64,000 nt of DNA from Turritopsis dohrnii (GCA_027922465.2 BQMF02000010.1:2101283-2165282); one strand, 5' to 3'. Positions 1-12,635 are shown, numbered from the stretch's first letter. Program-made: numbers and translations. The notes: generated by a model from the sequence alone, not told the origin.

Positions 1-583
1 AAAATTAACTTTATTATAAAATCATTTTCCTTATGATATATAAATAATGGACTTTTTGAAAAATGCATTTATTTTAAAAGGCTCAAAATAGATTTATATA
101 ATAATGTATCTTTGTTCAGCAATTTAATTGATTTGAAACTTTTGAAAACATAAAGAACAAAAAAGAAAAGCATTTATATTTTTCTTTGAATTTATGTTGT
201 GCAACCAATAAAAAAATACGGAGAAAAGGAAAGTATGGATTGGCAACTTCATAGAAATCAAAGAGAGGGACACACCATTTTTGAATGAATTACGAATGTC
301 AGACTTTGAGAGCTTCAGAAATGAAGATACACATTGCAATTCGGTGGGTTAAACATGTGACCCACTACACAAGAGTGATTTTTGCAGTTTTTAAAGTGAA
401 ATGAATTTTCAAAAATAAAAAGATAGAGGGCAATGTTCGACCAACGGACGCTCTTTCGGCCTAGATTAGACCCTGGCCCTAAATGAATGCAATATAAAGT
501 TAGGATGATGGAAAGGATAAAATTATTCTCTATGTGCACACTTCTGTAGTAAAAGTTGTTGAAAATTATAAAGTTATTTTTCT
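1..583. other. intergenic, no gene seen
   Basis: AT-rich DNA. Open frames here are short, lack recognisable domains and look like chance reading frames. I see no RNA gene or repeat that I can name. It includes the presumed promoter and 5' UTR of the transporter starting at 584. Confidence 0.6.
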
Positions 584-1618
584 ATGTATAGTGAAAATTC
601 TACGAAAATGAATAGTGTCGAAGTTCTGAAAAAAAACTGGTTTCTGATGGCAATTGTTGTTTTTATAATATTTGCTAAAATTGCTCCGTGGATTGGACAA
701 AAAGGTGGACCACTTTATCCTGAAGTGACTATCAAATACATTGCTGTATCTGTCATCTTTTTCAACAGTGGCTTGTCGTTACGAAGTGAAGACTTGCGAG
801 CGGCAGTCTTCCACTACCGCCTCCACATTTTTATACAATCGTTTACGTTTATATTAATACCAACATTCACAGCCTTACTTGTTAAAACATTGTCATGGTT
901 ACAGTTCAATCAATACTTAACAACAGGTATACGAGTAGTTAGTTGTATGCCGCCTCCTGTTTCTTCAGCAGTCATTATTACCAAATCAATTGGTGGAAAT
1001 GAAGCTGGAGCTATATTTAATTCCGCTTTTGGTAGTTTCTTAGGAATAGTTTTCACGCCGGTTTTGCTATTGCTTAATGTCGGAGTTTCTGGCTCAATAC
1101 CCATCTTGAATATTGTTAAGGTATTGACTGTTACTGTCGTGATACCGTTGTTTGCCGGTCAAATATCCCGAATTTATTTGAAGGATTGGCTGGAAAGAGA
1201 AAAGCCTCCACTCGGGCAAATCGGTAGTTTTATGTTGCTGATGATAATTTACACAACATTTTGTGATACCTTTTCCAATGATATTGTCGGAATACGTTTA
1301 ATCGACTTAGCACTTTCGGTTTTCATAATTTTTGTACTTCAGTTGAGTTTACTTTATGCTATATTTGTATTCTCTCCCTCGCTTGGTTTTACTAAAGAAG
1401 ATATTGTGGCGCTAATGTTCTGTTCAACACACAAGTCGCTGACTTTGGGCATGCCGATATTAAAGATTATATATGCTGGTGAAATGTCTTTGCCTTTTCT
1501 ATCGATCCCGTTGCTGATATATCATCCAACACAGATCTTATTAGGTGGATTTATGGTACCTTTGATGAAAACTTGGCTCCATAAACTTGGCAGTCCAGCT
1601 GAAGGAGAACATGTATAG
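584..1618 (+). CDS. SLC10A7: SLC10A7-type sodium/bile acid cotransporter family protein
   Basis: A 344-residue multi-pass membrane protein of the SLC10/BASS fold. The family hallmarks are clear: IFFNSGLSL near residue 60, CMPPPVSSAVI near 124 and GGNEAGAIFNSAFGSFLGI near 140, followed by about ten hydrophobic segments. These blocks match animal SLC10A7, an orphan member linked to calcium homeostasis and Golgi/skeletal glycan function rather than bile acid uptake. Length equals the usual 340-350 residues. A second in-frame ATG at 608 (MNSVEVLKKNWF) aligns better with the start of vertebrate SLC10A7, so either ATG may be used. The whole gene is one exon, whereas vertebrate SLC10A7 is split into many. 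It could be a retrocopy or a lineage that lost introns. The frame is intact, so I call it functional. Confidence 0.92.
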   Translation: MYSENSTKMNSVEVLKKNWFLMAIVVFIIFAKIAPWIGQKGGPLYPEVTIKYIAVSVIFFNSGLSLRSEDLRAAVFHYRLHIFIQSFTFILIPTFTALLVKTLSWLQFNQYLTTGIRVVSCMPPPVSSAVIITKSIGGNEAGAIFNSAFGSFLGIVFTPVLLLLNVGVSGSIPILNIVKVLTVTVVIPLFAGQISRIYLKDWLEREKPPLGQIGSFMLLMIIYTTFCDTFSNDIVGIRLIDLALSVFIIFVLQLSLLYAIFVFSPSLGFTKEDIVALMFCSTHKSLTLGMPILKIIYAGEMSLPFLSIPLLIYHPTQILLGGFMVPLMKTWLHKLGSPAEGEHV

Positions 1619-2454
1619 ATCCCTGGTGTGTTTCTGTAGGTTCGGCACATACATACACAAGTCCTTTTCGTGGAAGCTGCTATATTTATGAATTATAATA
1701 TCATCATTAAAACTATTATATCTAATATACTTTATAACTAGTAATCTATTATTGTTATTTTTCAATGTTTTCCTTAGTCTGTTTCTTGCCTTTACTGATG
1801 AGATTCTTTCTTTTGAATAGTATGATGATAAACAAACAGGTATCATAAACTTCAGAGCAAAAGTCTATTTTCAAACTACAACACTGTGTTTCTAACTTAA
1901 TTTGTTGACTTAATTCTATTGTATCATTTTGTTTAAATGAGTTGGTTGCAGGGCAGCAAATATACTTGTGGGAAAAAATCACATTTTTCAACTGTTATTT
2001 TTAAGGTCAGGATGCTTTATTCGAATACATGTAGTATTTATTGATAAGTTATTTTTATATAGCCATGTTGCTTAGATTGGTATCTGTATTTGTGGATAGT
2101 CAAAATATATCTGAATTGCTAATTTTTGTTTATTTTTTCTTCAAAAGATCACAACCCTTTAAACATTTGTCAGTATATGTAGTTTAGGCTGAAAAGATTT
2201 GATTTTTTGTTATCCCTGTTTTTGGATATGGCTCTAAATTGTCCTTCTTTAAAGTGCCAAATGTTTCATCAACAGGTTATCAGAAACAGAAACAGTTTGT
2301 TTTTGACGTCTATCGTGATTGATGTTGATTTGAGAGCCAAATAAATTTATGTGGTATCTCTGTGTATTCTTCATCATGATTTCCACATCTCTGATGAATA
2401 GATTGACATTAATTTGATCAGAGTTGCTTATTATCCTTTTATTTTAGCTGAAAG
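1619..2454. other. intergenic between SLC10A7 and GEN1
   Basis: No coding signal. Just before the GEN1 start, a pyrimidine-rich tract ends in a good splice acceptor (AG at 2446-2447), leaving only seven bases before the ATG at 2455. This implies a 5' UTR intron or a trans-splice acceptor. The two flanking genes are on the same strand, about 0.84 kb apart. Confidence 0.5.
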
Positions 2455-5400
2455 ATGGGTGTCAAACATTTATGGGATATCATCGATGAAACTAAATCAA
2501 AGGAAACTCTAGACACACTACATGGAAAAGTTTTGTCTGTCGATTTGAGCATTTGGATTGTTGAAGCTCTTAAGACCTTACAGCTTCAAAGATCAGTTAA
2601 GAAACCTTACTTGAGAAACATATTCTTTCGGATATTGTGCTTGAGAAGACTAGGTATAAAATTAATATTCGTAACCGAGGGAGAGCCACCTGATTTAAAG
2701 CAACAAACGATGAAACAACGAATGAAGCAGCAACATTTTGTTGATGATAATCCAAAAAAAAAATGGGGTCGTTCTAGATTTCAACGTATTATAAATGAAT
2801 GTTGTTGTTTATTGGATATGCTAGGAATTCCGCATGTGAAAGCTGTAGGTGAAGCAGAAGCGATGTGCGCTGTTTTAAACAAACATAAACTCACCGACGG
2901 TTGTTTGACAAATGATGGAGATTTTTTTCTGTATGGAGGTGAAGTTGTCTACCGAGATTTCGGGATTGATCCAAAAGATCCACATGTGTTAATATATACT
3001 GCTCAGAAAATTAAGGAGCGCCTCAAAATATCCCACAAAGACATGGTTGGTCTTAGTCTTTTATGTGGATGTGACTACACCAAAGGTGTATCCGGCGTTG
3101 GTAAAATCCTTGTATCAAAATTCTTAAAGGAAAGGAATTTCGATGAAGATCTTCTTTGTAGGTGAGGTGTTTATTATTTCGGTTTTCTGAGGAATACTAA
3201 ATGTCCATCATTCTTATTTCAAAGCATTTTCATTCCATTTGCTTCATCTAAAATGTTTAATACGCTTGTTTTTGATACCATAATGTAACCTTCAATTAAT
3301 GGGGTTTAATTTAAATAAGAAATGATTATTATACTTTTGTTAGTAAGCAAAGCGTAATGTTTTTGATTAATATCAAGTCACAATGTATATACCACCTTTT
3401 TAATAAAATTTTACAGTGTATTTAGAGGTTATGGCAATAAATTTATATTTTTCTTACAAGTTTTATATTTCTTGTGTTTATTGCTTATTATGTTTATGTA
3501 AACATAGTTATAATTATATTTCTTGTGCATTTCATTTTAGTTTATTTTCTTTATTTATTGCCCTCAAATTCATGAATATAATTATTTTAAGGGGCTAGAA
3601 TTTTTTTCTAGATTTCGTAAGTGGCATGATGTTGGTTTCGTAACATCAGATAATGTTTCTCACACCGAATTACTTGTCGCAAGGTTGGTAGGTTGGCAAT
3701 AGTTCAATCAAATTGATCAAATTTTACACAAATGCACATTGTATTGGCCAGATAACGTTTTTTCAGAAATATATTTGTCTTGTAATAAGGACATAATTAA
3801 CAAAACTGTCCTGGGTCGAACTAAAATAGCAACAAAGAATTTGATACTGGTGAAATTTTTCATTTGAAAGCAAAATCTTGCAAAATTCAAAAGATCAAAA
3901 ATATTATAACATATTTGATCTTTTGAATTTTGAATGGAATGATGAGGCAATCTGTGGTGCATTGAGGGATACCTTGTAGAAATGTATAAATGCATTATCA
4001 TTACCAATTTGCTTTTAAAATGCCAATGCTATGGGCTTGACAATTCGGAAGACCTTCATTAAGTTCATTAGGGCGAATAGGTGAAGAAACCAAAGTGAAA
4101 GTTTAAAACTTTTGTTATTTAACTTCTCAATTCCAGGAAAGCCATAAAAGAACCACACTTCATGAACCAGAAGGTAAAAATTTAACAACTGTCCATTTTG
4201 GTAGGTATTACATTCTCGCTCAAAGAAGTGCGAATAGAATCATCTAACCTTTGTTTCAGGTTGTCAATGAGTTCTTGATCAATAAAGATTCAGTTACAGG
4301 ACTCAGTGGAAAGTTTACATGGAGATATCCAAACATCAAAGGGACGCAGGTATTAAGCTCACTGTGTTCTTGAAAGACATATCAAAGTGAATTTTCCTTA
4401 TTGATTTGATATGGTTATATTACTATAAACATGTACAAGGAACTGATCTAAAGGCTCACCTTTATGGTTAGTAATCGAAAGTTCACTCAACACTTAAGAA
4501 ATTCCCTCAATTATCAAAAACACAACTGATGGAAGTCAAAGCATTCAAGAGATTCCAATAGCTACCGTATTCCTTAATTTGGTTCCCCGTCTGTCCCTCT
4601 CTCTAATAACCCACCCCAATTTCTTGCATTGTAGGAATTCATGTTTTCAAAACTGGAATGGCCGTTGGATTACACTCTAAAAAAGGTATCTCATGTTGTG
4701 TTTATGTTTCTTCGAAGTGGAGGTTACTTTCAAAAGACATTGTTTTTTAAATTCTTTCTTCGTTGCAGGTTTTGCAATTATGTACGTGTACATACTTAGA
4801 GAAACTATCCGAAAAATGTTCTACTCCTGCTCCGTTGGTACCAACAAAGTAAGCTCTTTGACAGTCCCACTCACTAAGTGTCTAGAGAATGGTGAACATT
4901 CTTGTATTAAACATCCCAATGAACGAAATCGTCAAAAACTCACTGTGGTTAAGAGCCTTATTATTGAAATAGTATGTATATTTCTAAAGAAATGCGCTCC
5001 TTCACATTGATTTTTCAACTAATTTGCCTACTATGATAGTATGTCTTATAAACTTTTCAGGATTCTTAAAACCAGCTGTCAGGCCGGTACTGCTTTACTT
5101 GAAATCGAGTGGATACAGGTTGAAGACAAGCGAACAGCTAATGATGAGCAATGGTCGGATGTTCCTGCGAACTTCACTACACTGGAAAACCAACAGGTAG
5201 TTAACTGGCAAAGCCAACTTTGTCTTAATATTAGGCCCTATTGACCCCGAAACATCCGAAGACTTCACAGGGTAACATAGCAGTACCACCAGGTACGCGG
5301 CCGGTAAAATTTGTGTTCGTCCAGAGGGGTATTCGAACCCGGAACCTCTGATGTGCCAGCCGAACACGTAACCGTTGTGCCACTGCTGCTTCTTGGTAAA

Positions 5401-6584
5401 TCTGCTATATACTAATTCTTGTGTGAACGGTGTTTTCCTGATGGTGAGGCGCATTAGTGACGTCATCACCTTATGAAAGTTGACTTTTGCAAAGCTTTAA
5501 AAACCTCTTTAAAGAAATTCTTTAATCGGATTCCTCATGTGTGTTACTGAATTGTTTAGATCGTATGTAAAGTTCTTCCTGATTTTGTGGAGAAATTCTT
5601 GACTGAGAAAGAAGAGAAACGTAAAGGTATGACGTATTTTCATACACTCTCAACTGTCATATGAACAAAGAATTTTTTTGACAATACATCCGACTCCTTT
5701 TTAAACGTTGATATTTATCCAAGCTATCCGATATTGCCTCGTTTTGATGTGATAATTAGATAAAAAGAGACTTTCAACCAAAATGTGTATGATATACTCT
5801 TTTCCTGGTATATTAAACTGTAAACCCTTACGTTATTAACTACTGATTTTTGTTCTTCAATGATGGAGAGAGATTAAGCTACTAGAGTCGAAGTAAAAGT
5901 TCCTCTGTGCCTACGTCACAATTGTATAAGTGTTTACGCGTGGTCGTGTTTTAGTGATCTTTATTGATCTTTATTGGTCTTTATCTAGGAAAAACTAAAA
6001 GCAAAAAGAAGAGAGACAAACCACTAGACCCAAAAAGCGAATCGGTCGTGAACGAACTATGCGAGCAATTTCGTCAAATAAGTACAACGCCTACGACTAG
6101 TAAGTGCAAGGCAGTTGATGTAAATACTCGGGAAGATGTGAATATAGGATCAACAGCAAGTAGTACAAAAGACCTTACTGCAGTCTCAGAGGATTGTGAA
6201 ATCGTGGATGATTGTGATGTATCTCTTAATGAAGACATCTTACCGCTGAGTCAAAGAATACTCCGGAATGTTACTAACAAGAAAATTATACGTGATAAAC
6301 ATTTCCTGAACATGGACCCAAATACCGATGTCGGGAAAAGTAATGAAGTGACGGAAAATCGGTCGAATGAAGACTGCAAAAATAACGGCATTTCTCCGAC
6401 ACGTCGGCTTCAAGGAAAGTTTTGTAACGACACACCGAAATGCTCAAACATTGCAACTCCTGAATTGGTTAAAATCGGGAAAATATCGGGAATAACATCA
6501 GATGAGAATTCTTCCCCTTCAAACTTTTTTCTTGGAGATTCGCTTCTGTGCGAGTCTCTTGATGACATTTCTGTGTTGTTGTAA
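2455..6584 (+). CDS. GEN1: Holliday-junction resolvase GEN1 (XPG/FEN1 nuclease family), 9 exons
   Basis: Exons I assign: 2455-3161, 3612-3683, 4137-4173, 4260-4349, 4635-4685, 4769-4848, 5061-5196, 5560-5626, 5989-6584. They sum to 1836 bases, all phases close, and the product is 611 residues. The N-terminus MGVKHLWDII, the SVDLSIWI and VTEGEPP blocks (XPG-N), VGEAEAMCA and LTNDGDFFLYG (XPG-I acidic metal ligands) and GCDYTKGVSGVG (helix-two-turn-helix) are GEN1/XPG signatures. Later exons give DEFL-type and EIEW blocks matching the GEN1 chromodomain region. GEN1 cuts four-way DNA junctions during homologous recombination. The tail from about residue 414 is Lys/Ser/Asn-rich, low in domain content and probably disordered. 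It is shorter than the vertebrate tail. Introns hold a MITE and a tRNA-derived SINE. Confidence 0.93.
4914..5008. repeat. degenerate copy of the ~120 bp CCCAGTGGGCAAA palindromic MITE
   Basis: In a GEN1 intron. It contains the family blocks: CCCAATGAACGAAATCG, then CAAAAACTCACTGTG, then AGAGC, then TTGAAAT, then a TTTCTAAAGAAATGCGCTCCTTC core. The right terminus is lost. Confidence 0.55.
5235..5397 (-). repeat. tRNA-derived SINE in a GEN1 intron
   Basis: On the minus strand, 5397 down to about 5327 reads as a tRNA-like head. A box-A-like GTGGCACAACGGTTACGTG is followed about 30 bases later by GGTTCCGGGTTCGAATACC, a good box B / T-arm. A non-tRNA body follows to about 5235. It is not a plausible functional tRNA because the acceptor stem does not pair. 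The family is not identified. Confidence 0.6.
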
Positions 6585-6667
6585 ATAAGATCGAAGGAAG
6601 AGAGAGTAACAACTGCAAGATTTTGGAGAACATAGTGTACATGTTAGTATTTTTTTATTTTGATATT

Positions 6668-6673
6668 AATAAA
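6668..6673 (+). terminator. AATAAA poly(A) signal for GEN1
   Basis: AATAAA lies 84 bases after the GEN1 stop codon, in a T-rich 3' UTR. Confidence 0.6.
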
Positions 6674-6961
6674 ATTGATCTATTTTCCATTTAACATTTC
6701 ATATTATTCAGGTTCATCTTTTAACTTTGTCACTAAACTAAAAGAGAGGCGCTTGAATTTTTTCCGGTTATCCACCCCTATTCTAAAATTTTCTTAATAA
6801 CGCCCCTGGCGCTAAATTGAGCGGTTTGATTCACGCAGCTATAAAATTCATCACGTGAGCATGCTGCAAGTAAAAGATCATCTCTCACAACAACGAGATC
6901 AAAACTTAGAAAAGAAAATATTTGAGGAATGGAAGCAATGGATATTTAAAATGGACAGACG

Positions 6962-9900
6962 ATGTTTTTCTTATTTTGTCTACTACCAGTCTTAGTATTG
7001 TCAAATATTTATTTCCCTGAATTGTACGAAGATGCTTTGTATAAACCAAAGAATCTTGGGCCTAGCCCCATGGCGTATGGAACAACTGCACGGAATAACG
7101 CCACAATCGTAGAATGGTCGATTCTTAATGATTTGATTGTTGGTGAAGCAAAGTTTTCTGAAGATACTGGTCCAACAGATTGCAAGTTGGTGAAGATCAA
7201 CTTCACAAGTGTAACGTCAGACGTTTGTAAGTCTGTTTACAACGCCATACTGATCCAAGACTATATATATTTACTATCCCTGCAGTGCAAGGTAAAAAAT
7301 AGAGCTGTTTTAGTGAAGCTCTCCAAACATTGCATCAAATCGACTTCATCTAAAGATTTCGAGATTGTTTACACGGCATTTGATAACAAAAGAGAGCTTC
7401 ACTTAAATGTTGTCGGAAACAAGACATCTTCTGTTTTGGTATGGTTAAAAAATTCCCAGTTTTATTCGATAATCAACATACAAGACTGGCCGGAATCTAA
7501 AATCAAGCTTGACAATAATCTCGTGATCGGTGAATTGCAAAACGAATTAAAAATCACTGATGTTGCTGCGTCGTACGACAATCTTTACATTTTCTCCGAT
7601 GCTTGTATCTACTCTTGCATGCTTTTGTCATGCCGAGATTTAATCGTCGTTGCCGACAGTTGTGTCTTAACGCCGAATAACGAGACCGTTTCCGGTTTAG
7701 TAAAAACCGCTCAAGATGGAGAGAGGATTATAACTCTCGATAAATTTATCACACTCTCCCCAGACTCTCACTCGTTTCGTTGTTACTTCTCGATATACTG
7801 TACTGGCAAGTTGACGCATCATTTATACAAATGTGGCGGCTTCATCATTCAAGACATCGTGATGACGTTCAACATGGTGACTCAGTCCTTAACACATCAC
7901 TTTCCGTGTAGTACATCCTTAGAAGGGAGTTTAATTGCCTGCTTGATCCTAGGTAAATTTCTTATTTGTTTTTACTTTTGTAGTGTGGTTCTGCCCACGT
8001 TGGCAAAAAACAACAAAACTTACAAGGGTCTTGCTATCTCATGTATTTCAAATACACGCCTTTTTATTAAGCGCCACTAAAAATCGACTAGTATTCCCAC
8101 ATCTCTTGGAAATCTAAGTAGATTCCTCCTAAAAAAGCTCCTCAAATCTCCTAGAAAATTATCTTTTTTTTTTCTGGAGTGTGCAACTTTTGTGATTTTT
8201 CTCCCGTTATGTTATGCTTTGTGCCTGTACTCTCCTAAAACGCACTAAAATTTTTCCTTGATATTTTCCTTTGTAACCGATGAAAGAAATCTATATAACC
8301 ATTACTTTTTAGTTTTCTCAAGACCTTTTAATAGTTCACTAGCTTTAACTAAAAGAAATGATGGGACCCTGTAATGGTTATTTCTATACCATGTCGGCCT
8401 TAGTCCCTTGCTCAACTCATCTTTAATATTTAGCGGAATAAATATCCCATGTGAACATTGCATGTCCCAAAAATGCAAATTAATTCTAAACTCAGAAAAC
8501 CACTGCTATGTTTAAGCTTTGTTTTTCTTTGTTTTTCTTTGAACCTAGGTTCACATTTAGATGGTAGTAAGTAAGGTTCTTTGGTAAACTTGGTCATCAC
8601 CACCTTTTTGGGCACTTATTGATAGAAATTATAGTCTTGCCCATAGTTTGGTTTTTGAAAGACCAAGGAAATGTTGTATAGTTCCGTATATCCTTTAGTA
8701 ATTTTTGTCAATATTTATGTGAAAATGATTTTTTTTTTCATTTTTTCATGTAGGGGAGCCACGTATATTTGATATCAGCGACAAAAAATCAGCCTATCCG
8801 ATCTCAGCCTTCACAGTATCTGCATGGAGGCTTGGTGTTGCTATAAATAGATTTGGTTTTGCGTCATCAGATATTTTCTTCTTCGAAATCGTTCCCAGTT
8901 TAACTGCCGATCCAAGAGGTTTTATCTTTAATGTGAGAGCTGAGCTGCAGCCTGCGCTTATTGCCTCCAGGTAAACGCAGACTTCTTTGTAATTTTGAAC
9001 TTTATAGAACTGGTTTTGATGAACGTAACAAAGTGAAAAAACACGTAACATAACGCATTTACTCGAAATGTAACCGTAAATCGCTATATCGTGACGAATT
9101 TCTTCGTAAAGAACGTGCGTTTCATAACCATAAATTTTTGTACTTTTATTTTGGTATTTTTTTTTTTTTTTTAAATTAATACTACTTTTACCTCTGTTAG
9201 GTTATTATATCCATCGCTAGCTACCAGTATCACGCCTGCAGAGTCGTTTCTATTGGTCAACCATCAGACACGTGATATCTGGCTGTTTTCACATGGTGGT
9301 CGTCTTTTCTTCAGAGACGGCAGCAAAGAAAACGCGTTGAGTATCGATTTTGAATATGCTGAAGCTTACTCATTCTTTATAGCAGATACGTTTTCTACAG
9401 CTGGTATAAGTCATAATTTCGAACATCCATTTGCGTTTTTTTCACCAGATGGAGGAAGTTTTGCGTACTTATCGTATTATCGATCGCCGGATGGAGCGTT
9501 TTCCGCTTCAGCTATCACCGTAACAAACGCAACTGTCGCTAACTTGCGATCAGTCGTTAGTATCAGTGATAAAGTCTTCATAATTCAAGCCGGAATCAAC
9601 CCTAAGAATGACCACCTATTAGTTGTTCAAGAACTCTCAAATGATTATTTAACTGTCCAGATCTTTAAAATCTCCGACATGCTTGAAATGTCGTACAATA
9701 TGAGCGGTATTGTGGCACAAGCCGAAGTAAAAGGAAGCTGGTCATGGGACGATTTTGACGCGACGGAGTCGACCAGGGTATGGGTTATTTATTTTTCGTC
9801 GGATAACAAATTCATGCTGGCTTCACACAACAACAGTGAACTTTCAACCTACATCATGGAATACAAAATCAGTAAAGGCTATGCCTTGAAGTCTGTCAGA

Positions 9901-12483
9901 AAAAATGCCGTGCAAAGCTGTCTAGCTGTAACCAATTATAACGATTACTTACGTGCACAGATCGTTATACTGTGCGCGGAAACACTGTTATCGAACGTCG
10001 TTAATCAAACATACCATGTCACTTTTTTATCAGCAGTAACATTACGACCTATCTGTACGCAAGCAATCGATCACAAGTTCGGGAGTTTGTTGTCGAAATA
10101 CGACGACCTGTTTGTTACCAATATACCGATTCTAGATTTCAATGAAGTCGCTCAGAGACTGGTGATCAGTTTCGAGAAAACCGTTCTCATGTACGCGACC
10201 GACACATGCCCGTTCCGATTGTTATACCGGTTTGATCATACCGACTTGATCGCTGGAATAGGAATGATTCATACGGGACAAGATCATAAACCGTTCGGAA
10301 TTACATTCGTAACATACTTACAAAAAGTGGATTTAATTGGAGATTGTATCAATGGCTATGGTGTCGATACGGTATTACCTCGAAATTACTTCTGCTCGAG
10401 GTGTACACCAGGCCACGTTGGGTTAGGGTGCCGCACCTGCCCAGCTGGTTTTTACTGCAGCGATTACAGTCAGTTACAACCCAGCGGAGCTTGCCCGGAA
10501 GGGTTTTATTGTCTAGAAGGAACCTCCACGTCCAATCCGATGGCAGATGTGCTTGATAAAACAGCCACCCCACCTCATCTTTGTCCTGCAGGTTCATATT
10601 GTCCAGCAGGAACTGCACAAGGTTTTGTGAATGACGAATCAGCAAATGCTCCACAATCTTGCTTATCAGGATATTATTGTCCAATGGGATCTGTTAAACC
10701 AACGCAGGAAAAGTGTCCAGAGAATGCAACATCCCGAGTTGCCGCAAAAGTATTAGAAGATTGTTATTGTAAAGAAATGCATTATGGGTCTTCCCAGAAA
10801 AAGTGTATGTTTTGTCCCGCAAACTCAATATGTCCTGGAGGCACGTCGAATGAAACCAACTCGGCGTTGTTTGTACCTCGTGGATACTGGCCCGACACAC
10901 CAGACGACATGCGTATATTATTGAAGTGCTATACGACTATGTCCCATTTTACACCATGCAAAGGAACAGTATGTAGATTGCAGTGTCAAAATCGAACTAA
11001 CGCTGATGACGACATAGCTTGCAAATCAGTTTGCTCCAATCCTTGTGAAAAAGGTCACGCAGGACGGTTATGCTCCGCATGTCAAAATGGCTTCTATAGA
11101 AAATCCCCATTTCACTGTGCACCATGTTCGATGGGATTACGACAGACGATATGCGTCGTCGCCGCTTTATTGGCGTCAGTTTTTATTCTGTCGATTTACT
11201 TCGTACGGAAACATATCAATACAAACAAGAATTCGAACGACTCAACAATTTCCGACCAACAACTTCTAGAGGTCTTGATCACAGTTCTTCTTCTCTTACT
11301 GGGAATTTCATCAACTGCTTCAGTACTTTTTATGGTGTTTATCGTTGTTATTGTTTACATGCAGCAGCTGCGTTCACCGCCCTACGCCACGCTTACTTTC
11401 ATTTTCTATATACAAACACTGCAGGCGTTATTACAAGGAAATTTCATGTGGCCTTCGTTCATGCGCTATCTATTACAATTCCTGGAAATCATGTATGCAC
11501 CCGTACCAGGGCTTGCATGTTTACCGAATATTTATACCGGTGAAAGTTTAGGTTGGGAAGGAGCTTTTCTTCTGATATTTAGTTTACCGGTTTTGTTGGG
11601 ATTCTTGGTCGGATTGTATATGTTTGTAACCGGGACAGTACAAAAACGGCCGGTATGGAAACGAGCTTTCATGTCGTATTGCTTATTCATGTCGGTATTA
11701 CAATTTCCGTTGAGTAACATGAGTTTGGGAACTCTTAGCTGTAAACAAGACATCATTTCTGGCAAGTGGTACATGACCTCACAGCCATGGAAGCCTTGTA
11801 AAATTGATTCTCTCATCCAAATATGCGGAATACTGGGTTGTGTATTTTACTTCATTGGAATACCTTTTACGCTTCACTATTGGTTCTTCAACAGTGTTTT
11901 CCCGTCCGACATTACTCATGAGATCGGACAGATGTTTATTCCAGCCGGATTAAAAGGAAATGACTTTTTTGTAGTTTTTCTAACCTTGAGATGGATGCTA
12001 ACAAGTTTAATCCTGTCCTTCACTCCATTCTCGTGGGGCTTACAGAGACCTCTGATATTGGCTTTACTTTGCTCCAACATCATATTGGTCATGTATACCG
12101 ACCCATATGAACAGTATTTACCACGACAACCACTCAATCTTACCGACCGGCAGCAGAAGTGGTTCGACAGGTTATGTAGAACTATGTCGGGAAATTTCCT
12201 CGATGTCACCACGTTGGTTGTTACTCTACTTTCATACACTGCGTTGGACTATCGAGATAATTGGACGTTACTTCAACTAAAATCTTTCGTGATTGGAATA
12301 GTTAATTTAATTATTTGCATCTATTTCATCTTCTTCATCCTGCTTGAAGACAGACTGACATTGTTCCCTCACGTATCAAAATTTCTGGCAGGAGTTGAAA
12401 CCCTTCTCACCTGTCTCCCGTCTCGACTAGAAGCAAAGATGGCAGACAAAAATGCTTCCGTCGTAGATTTAACAAAAAAATGA
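6962..12483 (+). CDS. large multi-pass membrane protein with GCC2/GCC3-like cysteine-rich region, 3 exons
   Basis: Exons: 6962-7952, 8754-8970, 9201-12483. Phases 1 and 2 close, giving 1,496 residues. The protein starts with a signal peptide (MFFLFCLLPVLVLS), then about 780 residues of extracellular sequence without a named domain, with many N-glycosylation sites. A cysteine-rich stretch (about residues 795-1045) has repeats of the type CPAGFYC, CPEGFYC and CPAGSYCPAGT, then CEKGHAGRLCSACQNGFYR. It resembles GCC2/GCC3 ephrin-receptor-like modules. The C-terminal 420 residues hold about ten hydrophobic helices and a short tail. This plan of adhesion-like ectodomain, CxxGYxGxLCxxC knot and polytopic C-terminus occurs in uncharacterised protist and invertebrate surface proteins. 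Function is unknown; a receptor or channel role is only a guess. Two short upstream ATGs (6929, 6951) precede the chosen start. Confidence 0.82.
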
Positions 12484-12490
12484 GAGACTA

Positions 12491-12614
12491 CCCAGTGAGC
12501 AAATGTTTGCTGAAAAGTCACTGCGAATGAATATATTTTTAAAGAAAGACAGGCAAATTGTACATACTATTCCATTGAAAATGCTCTTCGTCGCAGATAC
12601 TTTTTGCCCTTGGG
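12491..12614. repeat. MITE of the CCCAGTGGGCAAA palindrome family (3' UTR of the 1,496-residue membrane protein gene)
   Basis: Begins CCCAGTGAGCAAATG seven bases after the stop codon and ends GCCCTTGGG. The internal GTCACTGCGAATG and its inverted counterpart CTTCGTCGCAGATAC support a foldback element of about 120 bp. Confidence 0.7.
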
Positions 12615-12629
12615 TATGTTTTAGTTACT

Positions 12630-12635
12630 AATAAA
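12630..12635 (+). terminator. AATAAA poly(A) signal downstream of the 1,496-residue membrane protein gene
   Basis: AATAAA lies 147 bases after the stop, just past the MITE. The minus-strand MRPS33 stop codon (12721-12723) is itself inside an AATAAA on the minus strand (12724-12719), so the two convergent genes may end within about 100 bases of each other. Confidence 0.5.

Noticed and set aside
5327..5397. Possible tRNA gene on the minus strand
   Set aside because: Box A and B are recognisable, but the acceptor stem does not pair and a SINE body follows. Treated as a SINE.
5041..5469. Short ORFs on both strands in the GEN1 intron 5197-5559 and around the SINE
   Set aside because: They are explained by the true GEN1 exon at 5061-5196 and by the tRNA-derived SINE. 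No independent coding signal.
10344..11816. Several ORFs overlapping the large membrane protein in other frames and strands
   Set aside because: Shadows of a long, well-supported reading frame with signal peptide, Cys repeats and helices.
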